Shown: in pieces, positions 22,718 through 33,842 of the stretch
How positions within the stretch are numbered: the stretch's first letter is position 1
Layout: each line of letters starts with the position of its first letter
Assembly: GCA_963565915.1 (NCBI GenBank)
Contig: OY751496.1
Location: 2,294,001-2,358,000 of the forward strand
Length of the DNA stretch: 64,000 nt
DNA from: Entoloma clypeatum
Lineage: Eukaryota; Basidiomycota; Agaricomycetes; Agaricales; Entolomataceae
Direction: 5' to 3'
Translations under genes and position numbers: made by a program
The notes under the pieces: generated by a model
What the model saw: only the letters and a program-made list of their open reading frames with translations
The model's database searches: none
What the model was told of the DNA's origin: nothing

Positions 22718-23485
22718 ATGCCCAGGAAAACCGGAGCCGTTACTACTGCCCCAATTGAATCCACAGAGCCCCGTCGGTCCTCGCGGATTAAGGACTTGCC
22801 AAAACCCGAACCCGTCGTCAAAAAGCAAGCCAAACCAAGAGTGAAAAAAGCGGACAAGGAGAAGGAAACTAGGGCTGAGGCAAAGGAGGACAAGCCCAAA
22901 TCCTCCCGAGGAAGGAAACGCAAGGAGCCTGAGGAACCTAACGGTGCTCCCGCCGCTGAAGAGGAGGGCGAGGAACCTCCCGTCAAAAAGGTTCGTCAGG
23001 GGGGATTTTATCGGAAGCCCAATCAATGACGATGCCTTTCTGCAGGCCAAACCTGCCTCCAAGGTCGCTTCTAAGCCTCCCTCCAAGGTCGCCGAAAAAC
23101 CTGCCTCCACGGCCGATAAGCCGGCATCCAGAGCATCTGCTAAACCTACATCCAGGGCGTCCAAAGCTGGTGGTAAACCCGCTTCGCGTGCTGCCTCGCT
23201 CAAACCCCCCTCACGCGCTGGCTCTCGGAAACCCGCCTCCAAGGTGATTCCTATCCTTTTCGGTTGACGGATGACCTACACGTCATCTTGTCGCTTCCGT
23301 TCTTCACCCCGCCTCCCTTGCACATCACTAAACCTATCCTTTTACAGGTTGAAGGACAGGAACCAGCAGCGGAAGCTAGTGTCACTGTCCAGGAAACCAT
23401 CGCTGAAGAACCTGACGCGGAGGCGGAGGCGGATGCCATTGCCACGGTCCGTGCATTCGGGCACCACGCCACGAACACTTACTGA
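22718..23485 (+). CDS. Lysine-rich nuclear protein, histone H1/HMG-like
   Basis: Three exons: 22718-22990, about 23047-23241 and about 23348-23485. ATG 22718 gives MPRKTGAVTT, followed by RRSSRIKDLPKPEP and long runs rich in Lys, Pro, Ala and Glu (RGRKRKEPEEP). The middle exon is a repeat of KPxSK/RAS units (KPASKVASKPPSKVAEKPAS). The last exon is acidic (EGQEPAAEASVTVQETIAEE). The introns have clear ends (GTTCGT to CTGCAG; GTGATT to TTACAG). RRSSRI is a short motif often found in fungal chromatin-associated proteins. The basic, repeat-rich middle resembles linker-histone tails, but no winged-helix H1 globular domain is visible. A chromatin or DNA-binding nuclear role is inferred from composition only. 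Confidence 0.65.
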
Positions 23486-25420
23486 ACAATTTTATTTAGG
23501 CCTAATTCACCGGTATCTTTGTCCGTCCTACCGTTCGCCACCTATTCTGTCATAACGCCTGGATGGATATTATCCTACTACATATATGCCTGCGTCACCC
23601 TCCAACAAGACTCCACCGAGAAACAATCGAAACCAGCCTTTCCTATATATTATCCCTCGACCCACAAAACCTCGTTTTGCTATCGCTGTCTGCTCTCTGG
23701 TCATTTTTTTATTTCCCTGATCATCTATTCTATTTGACTAGTGTACGAACCTACCTTTTGTCTGTGTGTACTCGTACTATGTGTTTGTGCATCACGTTAG
23801 GGGTGCATCTCGTACCAACAACTTTCTATCTTATTCTTGTCTCTCTCTCTCTCTCTTGTATGCCAACATGTACGATTTCCACCAACCCTATTCTTCATGC
23901 ACTCTTTCTCGCCTCGTCTTCTCAAAATTCCCATAAGTTAAAGGCGTCGGGTGTTTCAGTAGGCGTCTATATATGTTGTTGTGCCATACGATTTCTTGGT
24001 TCGCAGCAAACGTACATTTGGTCTGCAGTATGTGCAACATTGCAACCGCCGAGCATAGTAGAGGCATGTCACGGTGAGGGTGGTATACATCCATGGAAGA
24101 ATTTCTTGGTCGGCCAGAGTGGGATAAAATGATGCTTCAAGGATGCAGACCCAATAGCGTTTGTCATTCGACCGGGAGACAGAGACAGCCTTTTCTACTA
24201 CATGATGTAGTACTTGGAGGAACGGGACTAGAGAAACTCTCATCCGTGTCGCGATGATAAAACATAAATGCACAGATACGACAGCCAATAAATAGACCTA
24301 CATGTACGGAATGGGGAGTGGTGGCGTGACAATATCATCAAGTCTAGGGCAGGGGTTTGGAAGTATAAGAGCAATCACGAAGGAGATGCCGGGATGAAGC
24401 CACATACAGTGATCTCGGGCCTGCCAGTGGCAGAGGAATACTAGCCACTGGAGTCGGAGGACTCGCAGGTTAGGTTTCGCGAGGACCAAAGCATTGGCTA
24501 GAACCTGAACGTTGGGAGAGGACAAGTATAACGTGAGGAGCTGCGCAGGTTCCGGGTCGGCAGAGTTGAAGGGCATCGGAGGGTAATATACTCTAGACTC
24601 GGACGCAAGCAAGATTCAAAATTGGCGCAGCGTCAGGTTTTCTGAAGGTTCCTGACGAACCGTGAGTCGTGACACAAGTAGTGTACTAATGAAAATGGTG
24701 AACTGTGCCAGTGAGCACCTGTACTGTGAGTGAATCTCGAGTATTATACCAACTTCCAACTTCCGAACTTGACTTAGGGGAAAGTTGCAGCCTGAGAGCC
24801 CGCAAGGTTCACCCATCCCGCGATGCTGGTCAGATATATCAACACTTGAAGCAAACAACTAGTAGGTGGGGCACTCACATACAATCAAGCTCCCGAGTCA
24901 GTTTGTCTGGAGGAACATGTCTCGCGAAGCAAGGACGCCTCGGAAGTCCCGGGGTGGATGCCAACCCAGCAATAATGCGTCATGAACTGGAAGGTTGTCA
25001 TTCAATTATTTGCTCGCTCTGACAGCCTTCAATGATTGCACATACTCAAAGGGACCGTATGTGATCTTTCAGAAATACTGAAGGTATCTGATGCATCTAG
25101 CATACGCAACCAACGGCCAAAAGGTCGTCTCGGAAAAAAAAAGGGGGGGTACACACGGTGATCGTATTGGCGGGGGGAAGAGATAAGGATAGACTTAAGA
25201 ATGCATCGTAAATTTCCAAAAAGCATGTAGCCGTCACGGTCATGGGGGTATTCATGAGATGAACATTATGCACAACAAGCAAAAGAAGAAGGAAGCAGTG
25301 TAACACACACAGGAGGAAAGAAGGCAGAAAAAAAAGATCCAAAAGATCAGGACTCGCCAGCCTCCGACTGGAACAAGCCTTTTTTCCCTCCTGCTCCTCG
25401 GACACTCCGGGACCCTTTCT
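23486..25420. other. Intergenic stretch with a possible decayed F-box/LRR-like fragment
   Basis: 23486-23900 is T/C-rich with a CT repeat near 23843 and looks like UTR or spacer. On the minus strand, 24858-24298 contains adjoining open frames with leucine-rich composition (LRVLRLQWLVFLCH and others). These could be the remnant of an F-box/leucine-rich protein, but no F-box, start or intact frame was found. A G/A homopolymer patch lies at 25132-25150. Confidence 0.4.
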
Positions 25421-26701
25421 TCACAACCACCCTCCATACCCCCTCCTCGTACTCCACAACTGCACCTGAAACTGCACCTCATCGTCACTTCCATACCACT
25501 CCGATTCCAAACTATTATCCCGGGACCCCGCAGAACCGACCGCGACTCCGCCGCCGCCAAGCCCAAACTCCTGTGCACACCCCGCGGAGTGCTCGTTAGG
25601 GCTCTCTAGGATCGCACAGAGCTTCTTCCCCTCTCTCGTCTGCGGCCGGTTCTGGGTCTGGCTTTGGCTTTGGCTTTGGCTCTCTGGAACGGCGGGGCCT
25701 TTACGGTCCTGGCGCGGTGCCCGCACCTTGGGCTCTGGCTTCAACGGCTGGCCTGGGCCGAAGGTCGGGGAGGGTGCAGGAGCCACGAACGTCCGAGGGG
25801 CGCGGTGCGGAGACAGCGAGGAGGCGATTGAGTCTCGTGTGGTTTCGATCCGTGATATCAATGCCCTGGGTTTCCTGGGGGACGCCGAGGGGGAGGACGA
25901 AGCCGAGGATGTAGGCGAGGGCGAGGGCGCGAGCTCGGGGGTGTAGGTGTCCTCGCTGGAGCTGTAGTCGGACGAGTCCGAGCCGCAGGGGAAGACGAGG
26001 TCGAGAGGGACGTTGTCCCCGAGTTTTCGGCGGAGACGCTCCATTTTGCGGCGGCGCTCGGTGGTTAGCGAGGGCAGGGTGAAGGATGGGGATGTGGGAG
26101 AGAATTGAGGTGGGGCGGTGGTGGGGCGGATCGTATAGGATCGTGCGTCGTCAAAGTGTTCAGGAAAAGAGGACCGGGAATGAGGACTCCGACGATTGGA
26201 TGAGGTGGGTGAGGGAGAGTTGGTGGGAGGGGAGGCGGGGATGGTGTCGAGAGAGGGGGTGACAGCGGCGAGCCGGAGCATGGGGGGTTGTCGTCTGGGC
26301 CAGGAGTCGAAGGTATCCGACTGCCGGAGAAGCTTCTTTGACCGAGGGGATCCCGAGTATGAGAAAGTGGACTTGTGGCTGGCGCGAGGTGATGGTGAGC
26401 GCTCTAAGAAACTGGAACTGTTGGTGGAGGAAGAGTCCACTGATGTCCTGTATGATGGTTTCAAGTCGAAAGGCAGTTGAACGCGCAAGGGAACTACGTA
26501 GGAAGGTAACTCAGTATGTCCTAGATCCTCAGTGTGAGAGAGTCACGTACTCGAGGATTTGCTCACATCTATGAGATGCGGTGTGGTACCGAGAATCTGG
26601 CCCAACTTCTTGGTGGATCGCATGAGTTGTGTGCGCTGGTCTGGCGTCAAAGTGTTTGTTGTTGGTGGAGGTGTGGGGAAGACAATCTTGGAGAGGGTCA
26701 T
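25421..26701 (-). CDS. Conserved agaric protein of unknown function (MRSTKKLG / RRKLGDNVP motifs)
   Basis: Exon 1 starts at ATG 26701 (MTLSKIVFPTPPP) and carries LMRSTKKLGQILGTTPHLID. An intron (donor GTGAGC near 26560, acceptor ATACTGAG near 26502) joins in frame to LPSYVVPLRVQLPFDLKPSY in exon 2, which stays open to the stop at 25421. The body is Ser/Pro-rich and disordered. Its second conserved block is TTERRRKMERLRRKLGDN followed by VPLDLVFP. A SQSQSQSQTQ run lies near 25660. The C-terminus ends with SLESEWYGSDDEVQFQ. Both blocks recur, as I recall, in uncharacterised Agaricomycete proteins of about 350-450 residues. No domain of known activity and no membrane segment. Length and motif order fit a complete gene. 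Confidence 0.7.
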
Positions 26702-26987
26702 GGTAGACAACGGTAGCAGATGATACTGAAAAGTGGCCAGGTGACGTCCGAGTCGAGAGCAAGGAGAAAGTACCACAGTGAAAGGAGGGACGGTTTTTGA
26801 AGCTGAAAGTGGTGAACAACGGCGATAGTCAAGGGGCTCCTGAGTCCCAAGAGGAATGCTTCAACGAGGAGCTGGAACCTTCGGTATACATACCACCGAA
26901 GAACAAAAAGGATACTTGGTGTAAAAAGTGTGTCGGATCATTGCGCAATTGAGTTGTGCCCTCCTAGGAGCTCCTAGGTCGGCCGTA

Positions 26988-27049
26988 GTGACTTTATTGT
27001 TGTAATGGACCAGGGAAGGGAGACCTGAGAAGGAAGACAATAAAGTCAC
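26988..27049. repeat. Short inverted repeat
   Basis: GTGACTTTATTGT (26988-27000) pairs with ACAATAAAGTCAC (27037-27049), 13 bp perfect with a 36-bp loop. An outer partial match (GAGTTGTG at 26951, CACAACTC at 27047) suggests a small foldback remnant. No target duplication was identified. Confidence 0.5.
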
Positions 27050-27248
27050 AACTCAACATTCAGGGGCAACTAGGCCAAGGTTGGTCACATGCACGCCTCC
27101 GCCTGCCCTTGGACATTGAACCGAGAGGTTGATATTAATAAAAAGCTACACGGAGTGATACACGGGTGGGGAAGGTCTGATGGATACATACGACGACTTG
27201 AGTGAGGTACAGGGTTGGGCTCAGAGGCGGGCAATAGTCCAAGTCTCC

Positions 27249-28763
27249 TCACAATAAGCCAAACAATCTCCCTATCACGTCTTGTACACCCTCGATCCGA
27301 CCAATGTCGTGGGCTCCATCTGTAGTCTTCAACAGAGAGACCTTTCTATCCTTGGCAACGAATGTGTCTAAGGTGCCGAAATCGTGGATATCGATATGAG
27401 AAACGAGGCTGTTCCGTTGCTCGGCTCGGATGGCTTGTTGGGCGGTTATCGCATCCCAATCGGCAGTGCTCATCAAGAGAGGATTATGGATGTCAGGGTG
27501 AGACCCTGGGAGATAGGGGTCGAGGAATGCATTGAAGATCACTGAGGAATGAGAGTGTCCAATGTCCAAGTCATCCTCTGCGGGAATAACCTAAGGCTCG
27601 ATCATGATGAATAAGAAAGAAGAGACTAACGAGCATGAGCAATGAGTACGGAGCATTTGATCTCCTGTAATTACGATCAGAGAGATTCTATAGGGAATAA
27701 GACAAGAGTAAGAAAGCTCACCGGTACAAGGGACAACGTATCGAAGTTGTGGATGAGGGACCAGGTCAGAACCCCTATAACAAGCACCGTTTAGCCTCTG
27801 TGATTTGGTCGAGATGCATACGACAAACGTGGAACGAAGGGTATCACCGCCAGTGGTTTCAACAGGGGCAAGAAGCCGAAGATATGGTACTGATGCATGA
27901 CCAATCGAATAGACGAGAAAGGCTGAGCACAATCAACTTTAGTCCTAGAAGAGAGAACGCGATTCGAGAACGGACGAACAGACAACAAAGCCAGCCCCCG
28001 AGGAGTGATGTTCTCTTTACTCAGTTCGGCGCTCAACAGCCCGGAGACGGCGGTCCCCAAACTATGGCCCACGATGAGGATATCTTCTGGTTTTGCCCCC
28101 CGTTCGATCAAATAGTCCCATCCGGCCCTGGCATCTCTGGAGACACCTTCGACGGTGGGGTGGCCTTCGCTGTCACCAAAACCACGATAATCGATCGCGA
28201 GAATATTGGCGTCCAGACGCGAGGTGAGCCCCGTGTATACCGTGATGCGAAGAGGATGAGCCCGCGTGCCACTATTGCCATGAAAGAAGAGGATGGTTGG
28301 CCGGTTCTTTGTTGCAGCTCGTATCTCCTGCTCCTGTGTCGTGTTCGAAGGCGGGAACGGGAGTTCGTGGTAGAATTTGTCAGAGAAGATGAACCATGCG
28401 CCAATGCCGGTGTTATCGGAACTGCGAAGCTTAAGGTTGACTGTCTTCCCAGCTAAAAAAAATCCCTCATCTCAGCATCATCAGGAGGAATTGACTAACG
28501 CAACGACGCACGAGCTAGGCCATACTTCTCTGGATGATCGAAGCCTGTGTACCCAAAGAAATCGATCCTGTGAGCATAAACGGCACTGAAAGAATGTGAG
28601 AGCCGTAGTGCTAGCGATTGCGATATGGTTGGACGAACTGTGTTTGAATGATGGGCAAGAGAACAAGGATGACAGTGACGCCATAGAGAACACCAAGCCC
28701 GATGAGAAGAATATGGGCCCGCAGGAGGAAATCACTAAGAGGGTAGTGTCCCTTGGTGAACAT
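27249..28763 (-). CDS. Alpha/beta hydrolase, ABHD12-like membrane serine hydrolase
   Basis: ATG at 28763 (MFTKGHYPLSDFLLRAH) leads into one membrane helix (ILLIGLGVLYGVTVILVLLP). The spliced exons then read YGLARAS, LKLRSSDNTGIGAWFIF, and the hydrolase core: the oxyanion motif FFHGNSGTRA, LAIDYRGFGDSEG, and the nucleophile elbow GHSLGTAVS with catalytic Ser. PFSSI and HIFGFLPLLKPLAVIPF follow, then SLIHNFDTL, LIAHAQDDLDI with the acid residue, and near the C-terminus DGAHDIG with the catalytic His (stop 27249). This order matches ABHD12 and fungal monoacylglycerol/lysophospholipid lipases. At least seven introns; some splice sites are only provisional. Length of about 400 residues is right for the family. 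Expected activity is hydrolysis of acyl-glycerol or lysophospholipid at an internal membrane. Confidence 0.88.
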
Positions 28764-29300
28764 GGCCGAATGAAAAGTACCTGGAGGGGTTACCAGTGGT
28801 TTACATTCAAACTTGTCGATATCAAATTGTTGGGGAACAACACTGCCCCCAATTTCAAGCTCACGGTATTTCTTCCAAACTTCAACGGATTTGATTGAAC
28901 GCCTGCAGCTCTCAAGTCGCGGTAAATTTCTGGGTAAACGTGCAAACCATAAACTAACTGCGTTGGTTTTAGATTCGAAAAATCGCTGGAAGTGAGCAGA
29001 TCACACTTTGTACCCTCCATTCTTTGTACTTTGGGAACTGGCCTACTGTGATTTGGTTTACACGAAACACATTGCCCCATCTGAAGCACCTTCCCCTCTT
29101 CCAAAGTCTAGGACCCCTGCCCAGAGAGTTCGCGGTGCGCTGTATCTCCACTCTCCCCCATCTCCTAAACACTTGTAGAAGCCTTGAATATATTTTTGAT
29201 ACAATCAGCCCCAAGCCAAAAAAGCAGCGGGTCCGATCCACAATAAAAGAAACTTGATGCGGCCTAGCTCACTTGGAAAGTACGCCACAACGCACTGAGC
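28764..29300. other. Intergenic stretch, unassigned
   Basis: A minus-strand open piece (29104-28790) is protein-like (SSDFSNLKPTQLVYGLHVYP) but has no family that I recognise and no partner exons. It may be a remnant of a leucine-rich or F-box gene. Confidence 0.35.
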
Positions 29301-30036
29301 ATGACCTTGCAAGTTCCTGACGAGGTTCTCTCCACCATCTTCGAGATGTGCGCACAGTCTGCACAGACTGAACCTGTGGGCCGTCGGCAAATCGAATGTA
29401 CCCTCGTCCTTCAGGTATGCTCCCATAAGATATTTGACGTTGCCCCCGCGTGGTCTACGCAATCTCCAATTGCATGGTGTCCGCCTTTCTCGAGATTCTG
29501 ACTTGTTCGCGAGGGTCTCACAGACTTGAGCATCACTCAGGTACCCTGCGCCGGACAAACTCCTCGACCCATTGTCTCTGAGATTGTCGGCATGTTCAGG
29601 AGATTGCCATATTTACGACCACTATGTCTTGACTCAATCTCGGCTATCCCGTCTTGAGCTTGATTCCAAACCTGCCCGTTGTTTCCTTTTCCTTGACCAT
29701 CTTATCCACCCTTCATCAACGGTGATCCATACCTCCTCCGCGCCTGTAAGGGGGAGATCCAAGGTAGACAATCACGACGCCCTTTCCTCCTTCAAGAACC
29801 TGGGCCGGACGATAGTGACCAAAGGTCCAATTGACTTACCGTTTTCCGGACGTGGACGGAGCCTGGCACGAGGCTATCTCCACCCAGTACAGAGCAGTAG
29901 GCTTTCCCAATTTAGATTATCCCTCAAGACGTCGGATCGACGCATTGGTGACACAGGGGCAGAAAGCAACGGGGCGGCCTACGCTCAAGGGCAGGCTGAA
30001 GTTTGTAGCGCTTCGGAACCTGGTGCGAAGGCTTGA
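29301..30036 (+). pseudogene. Decayed F-box-like protein gene
   Basis: ATG 29301 gives MTLQVPDEVLSTIFEMCAQS, the helix-1 form of a basidiomycete F-box (LPxEVLxxIFExC). A plausible donor follows (CTTCAG/GTATGC near 29413). Downstream the frame breaks repeatedly: leucine-rich pieces can be read in different frames to about 30040, without a continuous splice model. It is probably an inactivated member of the very large agaric F-box family. A heavily spliced intact gene cannot be excluded. Confidence 0.4.
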
Positions 30037-30040
30037 CCAA

Positions 30041-30906
30041 TCAACTATGGCGAGAACTTGCAGATGGCCTGAAGGAGCGGTGCAGACGGGGCGAGGTGTT
30101 GAAGTGCGAGCCTGAGACCTGAGATCGAATGGTGTCGCCCGAAAGATGCATCCTCAAGCATCTGGCCATTGTCGAGGGGGTTCGCAGAAATCTGGAATTC
30201 CAGAAAGTTGGAATGAGGGTCAAGTCGACAGGTGCACATTTTACATACTCTTCCCTCCTTGTACGGCCTGAAATGGTCGGAGTAGCATTACTACCTGATT
30301 CACGTCTGTTTGATCGTCTACAATATAAGTATTGTCTTGGAGTCGCAGGGAGTGGGCGCGAAACCTTGGGACTTCCATAAGGCGCCATGATGAAGGGAAA
30401 GTGGCTTAGAATTCCGAGTCTGTATTCCCTAATGGCAATTTCAGAATTTAAGGAGCGCCTGCATTCTGAACCTGTGACTCAAGCCAAAACCTCTCCAAGT
30501 GTGATAACTTGACGGGACCCACGAGCGTGTCAAATCTTCCTCGTAGATAGCAACGCCGGGCAGTCCTCGTGGAATTGTTGGGGAGCCTTCTCTCGGTCTA
30601 CGTAAGGTAGAGCAAATCCATACACATCCAATCTCTTGTGGCTGTGGCGTGATTTTCCGTGACTTTTTAAAAGAAATTGAAACTGTAATTACTACGAGCA
30701 ATTAACAAAAAATTGACGACCGACAAAAGTTTTCTATTCATGTTGTGCAATTTTTGTCGGTTTCACTTTTACAAGATACGGACTCAAAGAGTTGTTATTA
30801 AAAAAGAAGGGATAAGTCCACGGAAAGGCGACGACCACGTGATACAATAAAATCGCGTCCCCAACCTCGCGTCGGTGCTCGAGCACTAGATCTTGGGTGC
30901 TGAGCA
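30041..30906. other. Intergenic stretch before the transposase gene
   Basis: No gene recognised. 30655-30790 is AT-rich with related inverted words (GACGACCGACAAAAGTTTTC and TTTTTGTCGGTTTCAC), possibly the left end of the DDE element that follows, but a matching right end was not found. Confidence 0.4.
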
Positions 30907-33275
30907 ATGCCTAGGCTATCAAAGCGGAAGCTCAGCAACCTTTTCAACCTAGGAAACTTCGCAAAGAAGAAGCAAAAAACCAGATCTGAAGCAGACATTG
31001 ATGATGCGGAAAAAGAGAATGTGAGTGGACATCTCTTCACAAATAGCCAGCAGTCAACTTACCCTCTCAACAGGTAGAGCCCACAAGCCTGAACACTCAT
31101 GATACAATCAAGAGCAGGGCCACATCTATTTTTAATACAATCAAAAGCTCTGTTTTTCAGTGGTCCATCTCGAGGGAAAGCTCACCAGTCAAAAGTCCAT
31201 CACGAAAAGGACCACCACCTGTATGGGAGTTTGCAGTCCAGTTCTTTGTGTCCCAGAATCCTGAGTCTCCCACGGAACCCGAAACCATAGTGGAACCAGT
31301 GGCTACAGAAATGGATGAGATGTCACATCACAGCACATTTGCGGATCCAAGGGACACCGACAAAGATCCAAATGCCGGGGAAGCCATGGCTGATGAAGAA
31401 GCATATGGGGATGAGCCAGACGAGCCTGGGATGAGTGATGATGATGGAGAGGGAGAGGCACACGATGATGAGAAAGAGAAGAGATGGGAACCGCCCACCC
31501 TTGAAGTGGCGCGGGCTGCACATGCAAAGATCAAAGCACTAATTCGTCCACCACGGGATACTGGAGATGGCTACAAGGATCCAGGCTTTGATCTACTTCT
31601 GCGGAGCCGGCTTGAATCAATGCAGCGGTTCCTGTGGACATACATTGATGTTAAATCACCCTTCTACAAGAAATGGATGGCAGCCTTGTTGGATACCACA
31701 CGTACAGCAGAAAGAGGCTTGTGGTTTGCTCGACGGCTCCGAGAGTGGACTTCCGCATTCATCAAAATGCTGAAAACCTTCCGTTAAATATCTACGGCAC
31801 CTGGAATAAGTCGTGAGTTGACAATGAAGGTCTCAAGCAAGAACTGTTCACCCACTTGCAATCAATTGGCAAATACATTTCTGCAATGGATGTCGTTCGC
31901 TACATGGCACAGCCAGATGTGCGGAAGCGATACAGGATGAAAAAAGGGATTACAGAAATGACGGCGAGGAATTGGCTCAGCCGGATTGGATTTCGATGGA
32001 CACTTGAGCCGTCGGGACAATATGTGGATGGCCATGAGCGCGACGACATTGTTGAATATCGCCAGAAGGTTTTCCTGCCCCGCTGGAAGGAGCTGGAGCC
32101 AAATTTGCACGCATGGACAGAGGATGGAAAAGAGGAAGAAGTTGGCGAGCAGCCACAACCACGACGGCTTGTAGTCTGGTTCCACGACGAGTCCACATTT
32201 TATGCCAATGACCGTCGGAAGAAGCGCTGGGTCCACAACTCTGAAACTGCGGTCCCTCGTGCAAAGGGTGAGGGGGCATCCTTGATGGTCGCTGACTTTG
32301 TTTCTGCAGACTATGGATGGCTGCGATCCCCTAATGGAAAGGAATCAGCTCGCGTCATTTTTAAAGCAGGAAAAACACGGGATGGCTACTTCACGAATAT
32401 CGAGATCATTCAGCAGCTGGAGCTCGCAATGGACATTGTCCAGAAACACTACCCCAATGATCACCATGTCTTTGTGTATGATAACGCAACTACACATACG
32501 AAGCGACCAGCAACCACCCCTACCGCTACCAAAATGACGAAGAATCCCTCAACAAAGTTCGGGGCGGAGGTCACTGTGACTGTTGATGGAAAAATTCAGT
32601 ATGCTGCCAATGGAAAACCTCAAAAGCGCACTGTTCAAATGGGTCCCAGCATCCTTCCTAATGGACAGCCACATTATTTCTACGAAACCCCAAGCACGAC
32701 AGTCCTGGGCACATTTAAAGGAACAACAAAGCTTTTGCAGGAACGCGGACTTACCGAGGAGGCAAAGCTAAAAGGATCCTGCAAAAATTTCAAGTGCCCA
32801 ATGGGCGCAACACACTGCTGTCAGAAGCGCGTGCTATACAACCAGCCAGATTTTGCTGATCAACTCTCCGCCATCGAGATCGCATGCAAGGCCAGAGGTT
32901 TTGAGGCAATCTTCTTGCCCAAGTTTCACTGCAAGCTCAACTTCATTGAGCAGTGCTGGGGGCATGCAAAACGGGTGTACTGTCAGTATCCCCCATCGTC
33001 CAAGGAAGAAGACCTCGAGAGGAATGTGTTGTCGGCGCTCGGGTCTGTTCCTGTGGAGACAATGCGGAAGTGCGTGCCAATCTAATCAAATGACTTGACA
33101 GATGACTGATAGGGCATCATGCACTGACAGATATGCTCGTCGGTCTCGACGGTTCATCAATGCTTATTCTCGTGGTCTGGATGGGAAGCAAGCTGCGTGG
33201 GCATCCCGGAAGTATAGAGGGCATAGGATGATGCCAGAGACAGTCATGGATGACCTCATGAAAGCAGGATTGTGA
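30907..33275 (+). pseudogene. DDE transposase gene (Tc1/mariner-like), broken
   Basis: ATG 30907 (MPRLSKRKLSNLFN) with an intron (GTGAGT after 31020, acceptor near 31074) leads into a Ser/Glu-rich N-terminal part and a conserved region up to about 31763. There the frame shifts by one base in an A run (TCAAAATG). Soon after, a TGA interrupts the resumed frame at about 31812. From there the frame is open to 33066 and contains the catalytic core: WFHDESTFYAN (first Asp), HHVFVYDNATTH (second Asp) and HCKLNFIEQCWGHAK (Glu). A final intron (donor GTGCGT near 33070, acceptor CTGACAG near 33131) joins a tail RSRRFINAYSRGLDGKQAAW with stop at 33273. This is a DDE endonuclease of a type abundant in Agaricomycetes. 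The frameshift and stop make this copy inactive. No terminal repeats were identified. Confidence 0.8.
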
Positions 33276-33321
33276 TCCTATTAATAAATAATATATTCCA
33301 AAATTCTACACTACGTCTGTT

Positions 33322-33796
33322 TGTTACATTCCGATCCATTCCGACGATTTCCGACCAATCCCGACACCTCCGACATTTTGACTAATACTTATTATGCATA
33401 CTTACTGTTATGAATCTCGTTACTACGTACATTACTTACATCCGATCATTTTACTTATGTTAAGAATCTCCGACAGCCACTCGTTATCCGACTCCGACGA
33501 AGCCACACGTCCTCCGACATAGTATTTAAACTTATGTAGAATCGTGTATTAGCTTCAGTTTGAATATCAACTTAGATTCGACATCATACCTCCCGTCCTC
33601 TTTCCGACTCTTAACTTGAGTCCGACCTCCGACCTCCGATCCTCCGATCCTCCGAAATAAGGACACCGACGTATTAGCGAGGGCGCAACACACAAGTTGA
33701 AGCCAAGTCCTTGCCCCTACGTTGCACGCGCTCCGACCTTCCGACCTTCCGACGCGTCCGACGTAGCTCCGACGTTTTGTCGATCAGTTCTTAACA
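33322..33796 (+). repeat. G1 5' LTR
   Basis: 475 bp, TG...CA ends, matches 39933-40407. Contains about 20 TCCGA words, including the near-regular series at 33620-33658 and 33735-33777. Confidence 0.96.
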
Positions 33797-33842
33797 GTAT
33801 ATTCAAACTGCCACTCGCTTATCCGTATTTCAAATTCCAGTT

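Noticed and set aside
26951..27054. Terminator or attenuator hairpin
   Set aside because: Bacterial-type signals do not apply; it is better read as a short foldback remnant.
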